From NCBI GenBank assembly GCA_037083765.1, contig JBAPLS010000005.1, forward strand, positions 1 through 44,193: a stretch of DNA of 44,193 bases, given 5' to 3'. This DNA comes from Dasytiphilus stammeri_B (GTDB lineage Bacteria; Pseudomonadota; Gammaproteobacteria; Enterobacterales; Enterobacteriaceae). A program made the translations under genes and the position numbers. Below the pieces are notes generated by a model that searched no databases, was not told the DNA's origin, and saw only the letters and a program-made list of their open reading frames with translations. Positions 18,774 through 26,966 of the stretch are shown here, in pieces (position 1 is the first letter of the stretch; every line of letters begins with the position of its first letter).

Positions 18774-19151
18774 ATTATCAATTCCATACACTAAAGCCAA
18801 AAAGATTTATTATATTGGAAATATTCTAGTCTTAAGATAAGTTGAGGTAATTAAATAACAATATAACTTAAGATTAAAAACTAGTAAAAGGAACAATCAA
18901 AGTTTATATTCACCGTTATAGTAATAACTTTATATTTATCTCCTCAAATAGTAATGACAAAATTTTTCAACTCTTAGTACATTAATTTCCGCACAAGACA
19001 AATCAGAAAAGATATCTTTATTATTTTCCTAGGTAATATTTGACTTTATTAAGAAACGTACTTACTATCAAAAATAGATTATGTTAATAGAAAACATGAA
19101 TATTCTTTTTTCTTAAAATTTGCTTTTCTTAGCACTAACTGGATTAACTCA
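18774..19151. other. Intergenic region between divergent aspC and yfhL
   Basis: A 378-base AT-rich spacer that should contain the promoters of aspC (minus) and yfhL (plus). I see no open frame of note, no RNA gene and no clear terminator. Confidence 0.55.
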
Positions 19152-19358
19152 ATGCCTTTAATAATAACCCAAAAATGTATACAATGCGATATTTGCGTTG
19201 CCGAATGTCCAAGTAATGCCATATCAATGTCGAAAGATTTTTATACTATCAATACCCAACGATGTACTGAATGTATAGGTATTTATTCTAGTCCTAATTG
19301 TCAAAAAGTTTGTCCCATTAATAATGCTATTACTAGAATTAAAACTAATAATAATTAG
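19152..19358 (+). CDS. yfhL: YfhL-type 2[4Fe-4S] ferredoxin, short form
   Basis: A small ferredoxin with two 4Fe-4S sites. The first motif is C9, C12, C15, C19 (CIQCDICVAECP). The second has the unusual wide spacing C38, C41, C50, C54 (CX2CX8CX3C) typical of YfhL/Alvin-type ferredoxins. The protein has 68 residues against 86 in E. coli; the missing part is the C-terminal helix after the second motif. It is convergent with acpS and overlaps it by four bases, so both stop codons lie in the overlap. In E. coli yfhL and acpS are also neighbours. YfhL is the kind of low-potential donor used by tRNA-modifying and radical enzymes, though its partner here is unknown. Confidence 0.9.
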   Translation: MPLIITQKCIQCDICVAECPSNAISMSKDFYTINTQRCTECIGIYSSPNCQKVCPINNAITRIKTNNN

Positions 19359-19729
19359 TTTTCTATAATGATTGTTGCCAAAGCATATTCTCTTTCATCT
19401 GTTATGGTAATATGAATACATTTTACCCCTATATATTCTGCTATTAACGCTACATTCTGCAAACATTTTAAATGTGGTTGACCATAGGAATCATGAAAAA
19501 TTTCAAACTGTTGGAACATTTTACCAGATCTGAGCCCAAATGCTTTTGCGGATGCTTCTTTAACTGCAAAACGTTTGGCAAGAAAATTAACAGAATTACA
19601 ATTTTTATTGAATTCCAGCAGTTCATAATCCGATAATATTCGGTGATAAAATTTATCTCCGTATTTAGATACTATTTGTGCAATTCTTTTTATTTCAACT
19701 AAATCCGTACCTACCCCTATAATTCCCAT
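19355..19729 (-). CDS. acpS: Holo-[acyl-carrier-protein] synthase
   Basis: AcpS transfers 4'-phosphopantetheine from coenzyme A to acyl carrier protein, which is needed for fatty acid synthesis. The protein has 124 residues (E. coli 126). It starts MGIIGVGTDLVEIKRI, with the magnesium-binding aspartate at residue 9. It contains the second motif FLAKRFAVKEASAKAFG, with the conserved glutamate. In E. coli the order is era-recO-pdxJ-acpS; here 144 bases separate acpS from era and the two middle genes are absent. Confidence 0.95.
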   Translation of the reverse strand: MGIIGVGTDLVEIKRIAQIVSKYGDKFYHRILSDYELLEFNKNCNSVNFLAKRFAVKEASAKAFGLRSGKMFQQFEIFHDSYGQPHLKCLQNVALIAEYIGVKCIHITITDEREYALATIIIEN

Positions 19730-19873
19730 TCTTATTCACTTTCTCATTAAATTTTATCTGCTTCAGTATTTAGAATCATTCTAGTTATGATGACGACTAG
19801 TTGCATAACTTAACTCAAGATCATATAATTATCATCTATAAATAAATTAATATTTCTAATATACTTATAATAG

Positions 19874-20785
19874 TTAATTGTTCTGTAATGAGAGTAAAAT
19901 TTTTCTTGTTGGTAAAATGATCTGCTCCTGTGGACATACATTTTTGACTTTAATCCATAATTTTAAATATACTTTTAAGTTCATTATTTTTTCTATCTCT
20001 AAACGAGCTTTTATGCCAATATTTTTTATCTTATTTCCATTTATTCCAATAATAATTTTTTTATGACTTCTTCGATTAACCATTATCAATGCATAAATAA
20101 CACAATAGTCATTTTTCTTTACATAAAATTTTTCAATTTGAACATTCAGTGAATAAGGTATCTCGTCACCTAGCACTCGAATTAATTTTTCTCTAATTAT
20201 TTCCGCCAAAGTAACCTTTATAGGTTGGTCTGTGAAAACTTCTGGAGCATAAATATGCTCTGATAAAGGTAAAAAATTACGGGTAATTTTTGCTAGTTTA
20301 TCTACATTAAAACCGGTCATAGCAGAAATAGGGATAATATCTATAAAATTTTTCTGCTGATTTAAAAAGTGCATATGAGGTAAAAGAAAACTTTTGTTAT
20401 CAATAATATCAATTTTATTTATTACCAAGATGACGGGGATTTCTTTATCTTGTAGCCAACTTAATACTCTCTTATCTTCAGAAGTCCATATGGTTCCTAC
20501 TACCATAAAAATGACTAGGGACACATCACTGATAGTTCTCCTGGTAAGAGAATTCATTAAAATATTTAAGAGTTTTTTGTGAGAATCACACCCTGGAGTA
20601 TCTATATAGATAGATTGGTAACAACCTTCTGTAGCTATTCCGAGAATCCGATTTCTAGTAGTTTGTTTTTTATTGGAAGTTATAGAGATTTTACGTCCTA
20701 TCAATCTATTCAATAAGGTAGATTTACCTACATTAGTTCTACCAATTAGAGAAATAAAACCACAATAAGTCATATTAGTTTTCAT
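19874..20785 (-). CDS. era: GTPase Era
   Basis: Era is a GTPase that binds the 3' end of 16S rRNA and assists 30S assembly. It has 303 residues (E. coli 301). GTPase motifs: G1 GRTNVGKS (the usual proline after R is a threonine), G3 DTPG near residue 63, G4 NKID near 123, and G5 ISAMTG. The C-terminal KH domain includes the GxxG-like loop in GINGNKIKNIG. The start overlaps the rnc stop by four bases, as in the E. coli rnc-era operon. The G1 proline-to-threonine change is unusual but does not touch the phosphate-binding GKS. Confidence 0.95.
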   Translation of the reverse strand: MKTNMTYCGFISLIGRTNVGKSTLLNRLIGRKISITSNKKQTTRNRILGIATEGCYQSIYIDTPGCDSHKKLLNILMNSLTRRTISDVSLVIFMVVGTIWTSEDKRVLSWLQDKEIPVILVINKIDIIDNKSFLLPHMHFLNQQKNFIDIIPISAMTGFNVDKLAKITRNFLPLSEHIYAPEVFTDQPIKVTLAEIIREKLIRVLGDEIPYSLNVQIEKFYVKKNDYCVIYALIMVNRRSHKKIIIGINGNKIKNIGIKARLEIEKIMNLKVYLKLWIKVKNVCPQEQIILPTRKILLSLQNN

Positions 20786-21462
20786 TCAATACCTAACTTC
20801 AGAAGCATTTTTTCCGCGGCTAGTTGTTCAGCTTTACGACGACTAGATCCACTGCCAGTAGCCAGATCATTGATATTACTTACTTTACAGCAAATAGTAA
20901 AAATTTGATCATGGGCTTCCCCATGAACAGCCACTACTAAATAAGTGGGAAGGGGCAAACGTTGACTCTGTAACCATTCTTGCAATCTAGTTTTAGGATC
21001 TTTCTGTTTATGTCCTGGTCTTATATGTTCTAATCTTGATTGGAACCAATGGAGAATCACTGCTTCTACAGTAGCAATATTACTATCTAAGTATACTCCG
21101 CCAATAATAGCTTCAATAGCATCAGCTAAAATCGAATCTCGGTGTTCTCCTCCACTTTTTATCTCTCCTGCTCCTAAATACAGATAGGCACCTATATTAA
21201 AGTTACGTGCTATTTCTGATAAAGTAAACTCGCGTACTAATGTCGCCCTCATTCTACTCATTTCTCCTTCATTTTCTCTAGGAAAACGATGGTAAAGAGC
21301 ATTGGCAATAACATAGCTCAATATAGAATCACCTAAAAATTCTAAGCGTTCATTATGTTGACTGCTTGAACTACGATGAGTCAGAGCTTGCTGTAATAAA
21401 AAATAGTTTTTAAAATTATATCCTAATTTTTCTTGAAGTGTTTTCATAACTATCATCTTCAT
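20782..21462 (-). CDS. rnc: Ribonuclease III
   Basis: RNase III cuts double-stranded RNA and matures rRNA. The protein has 226 residues, the E. coli length, if started at the second of two tandem ATGs (21462); MKMIVMKTLQEKLGY then aligns without gaps to MNPIVINRLQRKLGY. The nuclease signature HNERLEFLGDSIL carries the metal-binding glutamates and aspartate. The second acidic site (DAIEAIIGGVYLD) and the C-terminal double-stranded RNA-binding domain (GSGSSRRKAEQLAAEKML) are complete. It lies 31 bases after lepB and overlaps era by four bases. Confidence 0.95.
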   Translation of the reverse strand: MKMIVMKTLQEKLGYNFKNYFLLQQALTHRSSSSQHNERLEFLGDSILSYVIANALYHRFPRENEGEMSRMRATLVREFTLSEIARNFNIGAYLYLGAGEIKSGGEHRDSILADAIEAIIGGVYLDSNIATVEAVILHWFQSRLEHIRPGHKQKDPKTRLQEWLQSQRLPLPTYLVVAVHGEAHDQIFTICCKVSNINDLATGSGSSRRKAEQLAAEKMLLKLGIE

Positions 21463-21493
21463 CAAATACCAAAATTTATCATCCTATAGAAAA

Positions 21494-22429
21494 TTATTTA
21501 ATGATTCCAATTCGATTGACCCGAATTCCACTAAGTGCCCAGTGGCAATTTTTTTTATTGACACTCATCCAGATAAATATTGCTTTTCCCACAATATGAT
21601 GTTCTGCTACAAAGCCCCAATATCTACTATCTGCACTATTATCGCGATTATCTCCCATCATAAAATAGTAACCTTTAGGCACTAACCAAGTGGCTGGAGG
21701 ATGATTAGGTTGTTTATAAAAAACATTGTTTTGAACAGGAGGTACCTGGGGAAGAATAAAAATTTTATGTGTTATATTATCTAAAGTTTCTAATTGTTCC
21801 CACATACGTAAACTGTGGCCAAGAAAATCATTATGTGAAATCTTATCAAAGCCAGTCGTCACTCTTCCTTTAGCTATATTAAATGTTTGTACAAAATTGC
21901 TAATTTTCAGAGGAGAATAATCTATATGTATTCTTTTAGCTTTTTGAGGATCACTAAAACTTGATTCTATCATGAGTTTTTTCTCTCTGGGATTGTAGGT
22001 AATCAAATCTCCAGGTAATCCAATAATTCGTTTAATATAATTAATGTGAGGATTATTAGGATACTGAAATACTACAATATCCCCCCTTTGGGGATGACCA
22101 GTAAAAAATAATTGCTTATTATTAAGAGGATTTTTTAATCCATAAGAAAATTTTTCTACCAATATATAATCTCCGATAAGTAATGTAGGCATCATCGATC
22201 CCGAAGGAATCTGAAATGGCTCAACTATAAAGGATCTTATTATAAAGATTAGTAATAACATCGGAAAGAGGGAACTATAATCCTCAATGAATTTATAAAT
22301 TGAAAATATTGTTCCTTCTCTTAAAGAAGGAGAATCAATCAATTTTATTAATTTACATTTTTGCAGCAACCAAAGAATTCCGGAAAAAAAAGTCGTTCCT
22401 GCTAATATTAAGGTAAATTTATTCGGCAT
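21494..22429 (-). CDS. lepB: Signal peptidase I
   Basis: LepB is the membrane serine protease that removes signal peptides from exported proteins. The chain has 311 residues (E. coli 324). Two N-terminal membrane helices lie at ~5-24 and ~54-70. The catalytic serine is S78 in IPSGSMMPT, and the general-base lysine is K133 in YIKRIIGLPGD. The MGDNRDNSADSR box near residue 260 is intact. It follows lepA after 11 bases, as in the E. coli lepA-lepB pair. Presence of LepB implies a working Sec export route. Confidence 0.96.
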   Translation of the reverse strand: MPNKFTLILAGTTFFSGILWLLQKCKLIKLIDSPSLREGTIFSIYKFIEDYSSLFPMLLLIFIIRSFIVEPFQIPSGSMMPTLLIGDYILVEKFSYGLKNPLNNKQLFFTGHPQRGDIVVFQYPNNPHINYIKRIIGLPGDLITYNPREKKLMIESSFSDPQKAKRIHIDYSPLKISNFVQTFNIAKGRVTTGFDKISHNDFLGHSLRMWEQLETLDNITHKIFILPQVPPVQNNVFYKQPNHPPATWLVPKGYYFMMGDNRDNSADSRYWGFVAEHHIVGKAIFIWMSVNKKNCHWALSGIRVNRIGIIK

Positions 22430-22440
22430 GAATTGAAGTG

Positions 22441-24234
22441 TTATCTGTCCACATGTAACATTTGATGAAATAATTCTGGAGGAATTTCAATATTGCCTAA
22501 AATTTTCATACGTTTTTTTCCCTGCTTTTGCTTCTGCAAAAGCTTTTTTTTACGACTTATATCCCCACCCGAACATCTAGACAGCACATTTTTTCTTAAT
22601 TGTTTTATAGTAGAACTCGCAATAATCTTAGTTCCTATTGCCGCCTGAATCTTAATATCAAATTGATGACGTGGAATAATAGTTATTATTTTCTCTAATA
22701 ATTTATGAGCCATCCATGTAGTATTCTTCCGATGAATGATCATAGACAATGCATCTACATGCTGTTTATTAATTAAAATATCTAACCGCACCATATCTGA
22801 TACTTTAAAAGACTTAAATTGATAATCCAGAGATGCATAACCGCTAGAAAGCGATTTAAGTCGATCCAAAAAATTATTTATTATTTCAGCCAGTGGTATT
22901 TCATATATTAATTCTACTTGATTCATCTTATGATATATTAAATTCATTTGAATACCCCGGCGCTCTATACATAGACCCATCACATTTCCTAAGTATTTTT
23001 GTGGTGTAAAAATACGACATTCCGCTACTGGTTCTCTTAATATTGATATTTTATTAAATAGAGGAAGTTGATCAGGACAATCGATGTGAACTATTTCTCC
23101 GGTAGTGGTTTCTATTTCATAAATAACTGTAGGTACAGTAGTAATTAAATCTAAATTATATTCTCTTTTTAACCGCTCTTGAATAATATCTAAGTGTAAC
23201 ATACCTAAAAAACCACAACGAAAACCACAACCTAGAGCACTAGAAAATTCCGGTTCATAAGAAAATGATGCATCATTAATGCTTAGTTTAGCTAACGCAT
23301 TACGTAACGACATATAGTTCCCGCTATTAATCGGAAATAATCCCGCATAGGTTTGGGGTTGAATTTTTTTAAAACCTGGAAAAGTTTTTTTTGCTGGGTG
23401 TTTAACTAGTGTTATTGTATCTCCGACCGGCGCACTCATAATAGTTTTAATTGAACACGCTAACCAACCCACTTCACCACAATTTAAATAATATCTTTCT
23501 TGGGGCTTGGGAGTAAAAATGCCTAGACGTTCCACTTGATAAGCTTGGTTACTATTCATAAGAAGAATCTTATCACCTTTACGTATAATACCATTTATAA
23601 TTCTTATAAGTGATACTACTCCAAGATAATCATCAAACCAAGAGTCAATAATAAGTGCTTGTAATGTTTCCTTTGGTTTTCCCTGTGGGGGAGGTATGTC
23701 AAGAATTAAGCGCTCAATAACTTCTACTACTCCTAGTCCTGTTTTAGCAGAACAGCAAATTGCATTCTGAGCATAAATGCCTATAATATCTTCAATTTGT
23801 TTTGATATTCTTTGAGGATTAGATGTAGGTAAATCTATTTTATTTATAATTGGAATGACCTCTAAATTCATATCTAGAGCCGTATAGCAATTAGCTACAG
23901 TTTGTGCCTCGACGCCTTGAGTAGCATCTACTAATAACAAAGCTCCTTCACATGCTGCTAATGATCTAGACACTTCATAAGAAAAATCTACATGACCAGG
24001 TGTATCAATAAAATTCAGCATATAAGTTTCTGCATTTTTAGCATAGTATTTTAAACTGACACTTCTAGCCTTGATAGTAATTCCTCGCTCTCGTTCTAAA
24101 TCCATAGAATCTAGAACCTGACATTCCATTTCGTGTTTAGATAATCCTCCACATAATTCAATAAAACGATCTGACAAAGTAGATTTGCCATGATCAATAT
24201 GAGCAATAATGGAAAAATTTCTAATATTTTTCAT
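22441..24234 (-). CDS. lepA: Elongation factor 4 (LepA)
   Basis: LepA/EF4 is a ribosome-associated translational GTPase implicated in back-translocation and ribosome biogenesis. The protein has 597 residues (E. coli 599) and starts MKNIRNFSIIAHIDHGKST, with the G1 loop, as in E. coli. G2 and G3 follow (ERERGITIKA; DTPGHVDF) and G4 is NKID. The LepA-specific C-terminal domain is present, including SGYASLDYQF and the basic tail ending in a PPELFHQML-like segment. It starts an apparent lepA-lepB-rnc-era operon. Confidence 0.96.
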   Translation of the reverse strand: MKNIRNFSIIAHIDHGKSTLSDRFIELCGGLSKHEMECQVLDSMDLERERGITIKARSVSLKYYAKNAETYMLNFIDTPGHVDFSYEVSRSLAACEGALLLVDATQGVEAQTVANCYTALDMNLEVIPIINKIDLPTSNPQRISKQIEDIIGIYAQNAICCSAKTGLGVVEVIERLILDIPPPQGKPKETLQALIIDSWFDDYLGVVSLIRIINGIIRKGDKILLMNSNQAYQVERLGIFTPKPQERYYLNCGEVGWLACSIKTIMSAPVGDTITLVKHPAKKTFPGFKKIQPQTYAGLFPINSGNYMSLRNALAKLSINDASFSYEPEFSSALGCGFRCGFLGMLHLDIIQERLKREYNLDLITTVPTVIYEIETTTGEIVHIDCPDQLPLFNKISILREPVAECRIFTPQKYLGNVMGLCIERRGIQMNLIYHKMNQVELIYEIPLAEIINNFLDRLKSLSSGYASLDYQFKSFKVSDMVRLDILINKQHVDALSMIIHRKNTTWMAHKLLEKIITIIPRHQFDIKIQAAIGTKIIASSTIKQLRKNVLSRCSGGDISRKKKLLQKQKQGKKRMKILGNIEIPPELFHQMLHVDR

Positions 24235-24339
24235 TGTTCGTTAGTCAATATGAAATTCAGAGAGAATTATCTTCGGTGATAAAAAAATATCAAACTATTT
24301 TAACTTTCCTAGCGTCACTATACTCCCGTTACTTATTAA

Positions 24340-24433
24340 TTGAGCTTGCTAAGCAATCATCATTAGCTAATTCGGCGGCCGTCTAAGCAATCATATCTTT
24401 ACTATTAATTGTAGTAGTACCTACTTTAGATAA
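24340..24433 (-). pseudogene. Possible relic of the LigA BRCT domain
   Basis: Reading the minus strand from 24433 gives LSKVGTTTINSKDMIA, then a TAG at 24385-24383, then TAAELANDD. This resembles the BRCT segment of E. coli LigA (LGAKV...SVSKKTDLVIAG...AAGSKLAK) in order and spacing, allowing one gap. It lies in the 294-base gap between the premature ligA end and lepA, where the missing domain should be. The match is short and imperfect, so this is a suggestion. Confidence 0.3.
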
Positions 24434-24528
24434 GAACTAAGTAAATATTGATCTTTCTCATCTAGAAATAAAAAATTAATTATTTTCATAATGTGATAGG
24501 TTATCGGCTCATGAATGTATCAGATATA

Positions 24529-26301
24529 TTATTCTTGCTTCGTGAAGACTAATTTGTCTACCAATTGCCGTATTATTATTTTATTTCTTTTTTCAGAAAG
24601 AAAATTTATAATATGTGCTGCTACAATTGGTCCAATATTCTTAATTTTTAAGAAAGTTTTGAAATCAGCCGATACAAATCTCTGCCAAGAACCAAAATAA
24701 TGGGCTAAATTAAGAGCAGTTATCACTCCCACTTCCCGGATCCCTAATGAGTATATAAAACGAGAGAGGGTAGTATTTTGGGCTCTTCTTACTGCCGTAA
24801 TAATACGCAGAGATAATTTGGCTCCCATATTATCTAAAGTTTCCATTTTTTGAATGTTCAGACCAAAAAGATCTGCAGGAGTTGATACATAATTATTATT
24901 AACCAATTGATCAATAATCCTATCTCCCAGACCTTTTATGTTTAAAGCTCGCCTAGATACAAAATGTTTTAAAAAATGTTTTTTTTGGGAGGAACAAATT
25001 ATTCCTCCAGTACAACGTACTAATACTTGATTAATATTTTCCAATTTAGAATGACAAACAGGACAGTGAGATGGAAGAATAATTTTTTTTCTTTCTAACA
25101 AAGGTTTTGCTTGGTGGTTAACTTTTACTATTTGAGGTACTACATTTCCAGCACGGCGTACTACAACTTGATCCCCTAGATACAAGTTCAAACGTTTAAT
25201 TTCATTAAAATTATGTAGTGTAGCATGACTGACTACAATACCATCCACTTCTACTGGTTGTAACTGTGCTACAGGAGTAATAACGCCTGTGCGACCGACT
25301 TGAAATTTTATATTTTGTACATAAGACAATTTTTCAGTCGCAGGAAATTTCAGTGCTACTGCCCACCGAGGTACATGATAACGATTACCAAGTCGGTTTT
25401 GTAGTTGGTGTGAATCTACTTTGATCACTATTCCATCAATATCAAAATCTAACTTAGATTTTAGATGAGATATATGGTGATAGAAAATCATTATCTCTTC
25501 TAGAGAAAAGCAAAGACAAGTATAATCACATATCGGCATCCCAAAATGTTTTAATTTTCTCAATGTTAAAAAATGGCTATCCGGTTTTTTAAATCCTGTC
25601 ACTACTCCAACCCCATAACTATAAAATGAAAGAAAACGATTAGCCGTAACTTTTGGATCTATTTGTCGCACTGATCCTGCTGCGGCATTTCTAGGATTAG
25701 CAAAGATTTTTTTATTGTCTCTACAAACTTGCTGGTTAAGTTGTTCAAAACGACTTTTAGTCATAAATACTTCGCCTCTTATTTCTATCTGAGAAGAAGT
25801 CCTATTAGTGATTGGCATTTTTATGTGATGAGGAATATCAGGAATTGTACGAATATTGTTTGTAACATTCTCTCCAGTAGTACCATCTCCTCGAGTAACA
25901 GCTCTAATTAAAAATCCATGTTTATAAATTAAATTTATAGCTAAACCATCAAATTTTAGTTCACAGCATAACGGAATTCTGTTAATTATATTTAAACGTG
26001 CTTTAATTTTGGTAACAAATTCTAAAACGTCAGTTTCATTAAAAACATTTGCCAGGGATAACATAAAACTTTCATGTTTTACTGTCTCAAATATATCTAA
26101 ATTAGTTGCGCCTACTCTTTTGGTAGGAGACATTTTACTCTCAATTGTATCAGAAAATGTTTTTTCTAAACATTGTAATTCCAACATTAATTTATCATAG
26201 TCTGCATCAGATATTTCTGGATCATCGAGCGTATGATATTGATATTGATGATGTAAAAGTAAGGTACGTAAATAATTAATTTTTTTTTGTATAGATTTCA
26301 T
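24529..26301 (-). CDS. ligA: NAD-dependent DNA ligase lacking the BRCT domain
   Basis: LigA seals nicks in DNA using NAD+. The chain has 590 residues against 671 in E. coli. Present in order: the Ia/NMN domain (residues ~1-70), the adenylation domain with the AMP-accepting lysine K116 in ELKFDGLAINL, and the OB fold. Then come the four-cysteine zinc finger (CPVC...CTGGIIC) and the helix-hairpin-helix repeats (LNIKGLGD; LGIREVG; IKNIGPIVA). The BRCT domain that should follow is missing. That domain is dispensable for basic ligation in studied enzymes, so activity is likely. The leader shows an imperfect inverted repeat (AGGAG 26306-26310 / CTCCT 26317-26321) over the ribosome binding site. In E. 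coli zipA lies upstream; I see no zipA here. Confidence 0.94.
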   Translation of the reverse strand: MKSIQKKINYLRTLLLHHQYQYHTLDDPEISDADYDKLMLELQCLEKTFSDTIESKMSPTKRVGATNLDIFETVKHESFMLSLANVFNETDVLEFVTKIKARLNIINRIPLCCELKFDGLAINLIYKHGFLIRAVTRGDGTTGENVTNNIRTIPDIPHHIKMPITNRTSSQIEIRGEVFMTKSRFEQLNQQVCRDNKKIFANPRNAAAGSVRQIDPKVTANRFLSFYSYGVGVVTGFKKPDSHFLTLRKLKHFGMPICDYTCLCFSLEEIMIFYHHISHLKSKLDFDIDGIVIKVDSHQLQNRLGNRYHVPRWAVALKFPATEKLSYVQNIKFQVGRTGVITPVAQLQPVEVDGIVVSHATLHNFNEIKRLNLYLGDQVVVRRAGNVVPQIVKVNHQAKPLLERKKIILPSHCPVCHSKLENINQVLVRCTGGIICSSQKKHFLKHFVSRRALNIKGLGDRIIDQLVNNNYVSTPADLFGLNIQKMETLDNMGAKLSLRIITAVRRAQNTTLSRFIYSLGIREVGVITALNLAHYFGSWQRFVSADFKTFLKIKNIGPIVAAHIINFLSEKRNKIIIRQLVDKLVFTKQE

Positions 26302-26650
26302 AACTAGGAGGATATTCTCCTCTAACTTTCTGCAAAATTCGATTATAATATGATTATCTAATCAATAGTAGCTTAGGTAAGCGTTAATTTATATTAACAG
26401 ACAAACTTTATTTTCAAAGGTGCTTGCCTTAATTTTTCTTCTTCTGGTAAAGAGTAGTTAAGTTAAATTTAAACATCCTATTAACGATCCTAACTTTTTC
26501 TATTAGTTACTAAGCCAAATAAATGATAGAATGACTTCTATTGAATACGATTATTAGTAATAAGGCAGATACCAAAATTTTTTGGAAAATATTCTTTTTA
26601 TTAACGCGGGTTATTTTCAAATTTTTATGCTAAAATTTCTCAGCAGGTAA

Positions 26651-26708
26651 TGAGATCGATAATCCTCCTCTTTCGATCTCAGGAGTAATATTTTTATCGG
26701 CGATAAAA
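26651..26708. repeat. Two adjacent inverted repeats
   Basis: The first stem pairs 26651-26659 (TGAGATCGA) with 26673-26681 (TCGATCTCA), nine perfect pairs with a 13-base loop. The second pairs 26692-26698 (TTTTATC) with 26702-26708 (GATAAAA), with a 3-base loop. They could be a terminator pair or a small structured RNA, but no gene ends nearby on the plus strand. Confidence 0.5.
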
Positions 26709-26914
26709 TCATAAAAAAGTCATTTAACGGGATAAAATAAAAGTTTTCATAAATATTATTTTTTTATCTCACTTTACTTCAGGAGAAAATAAAACTTATG
26801 ATTCAGATCCATTATTACTTGCCATCCAATACATTCTATTATAATAGTAAATTTTTATAACTTGAATAATGATGTCATCTCATATAATTATTTTTCCATA
26901 AAATACTATGAAAC

Positions 26915-26945
26915 TTGACAGTTTTATTTTCAAACAAAATATATA
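26915..26945 (+). promoter_or_regulatory. Likely sigma-70 promoter of ybjL
   Basis: A perfect -35 hexamer TTGACA (26915-26920) is followed after 19 bases by TATATA (26940-26945). Transcription would begin about 15 bases before the GTG start of ybjL, giving a very short leader. The spacing is slightly long, so this is a prediction. Confidence 0.4.
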
Positions 26946-26966
26946 AATCATTTAAGAATTAACATT

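Larger units (their letters stand above)
26302..26966. other. Intergenic region between divergent ligA and ybjL
   Basis: A 665-base AT-rich spacer with no convincing open frame. It holds the ligA leader, two adjacent inverted repeats (26651-26708) and a likely ybjL promoter (26915-26945). In E. coli zipA precedes ligA; I could not recognise any zipA remnant. Confidence 0.55.

Noticed and set aside
26302..26966. RybB small RNA or a tRNA remnant near ybjL
   Set aside because: The stems seen do not match the RybB sequence as I recall it, and no T-arm or anticodon-arm pattern is present.
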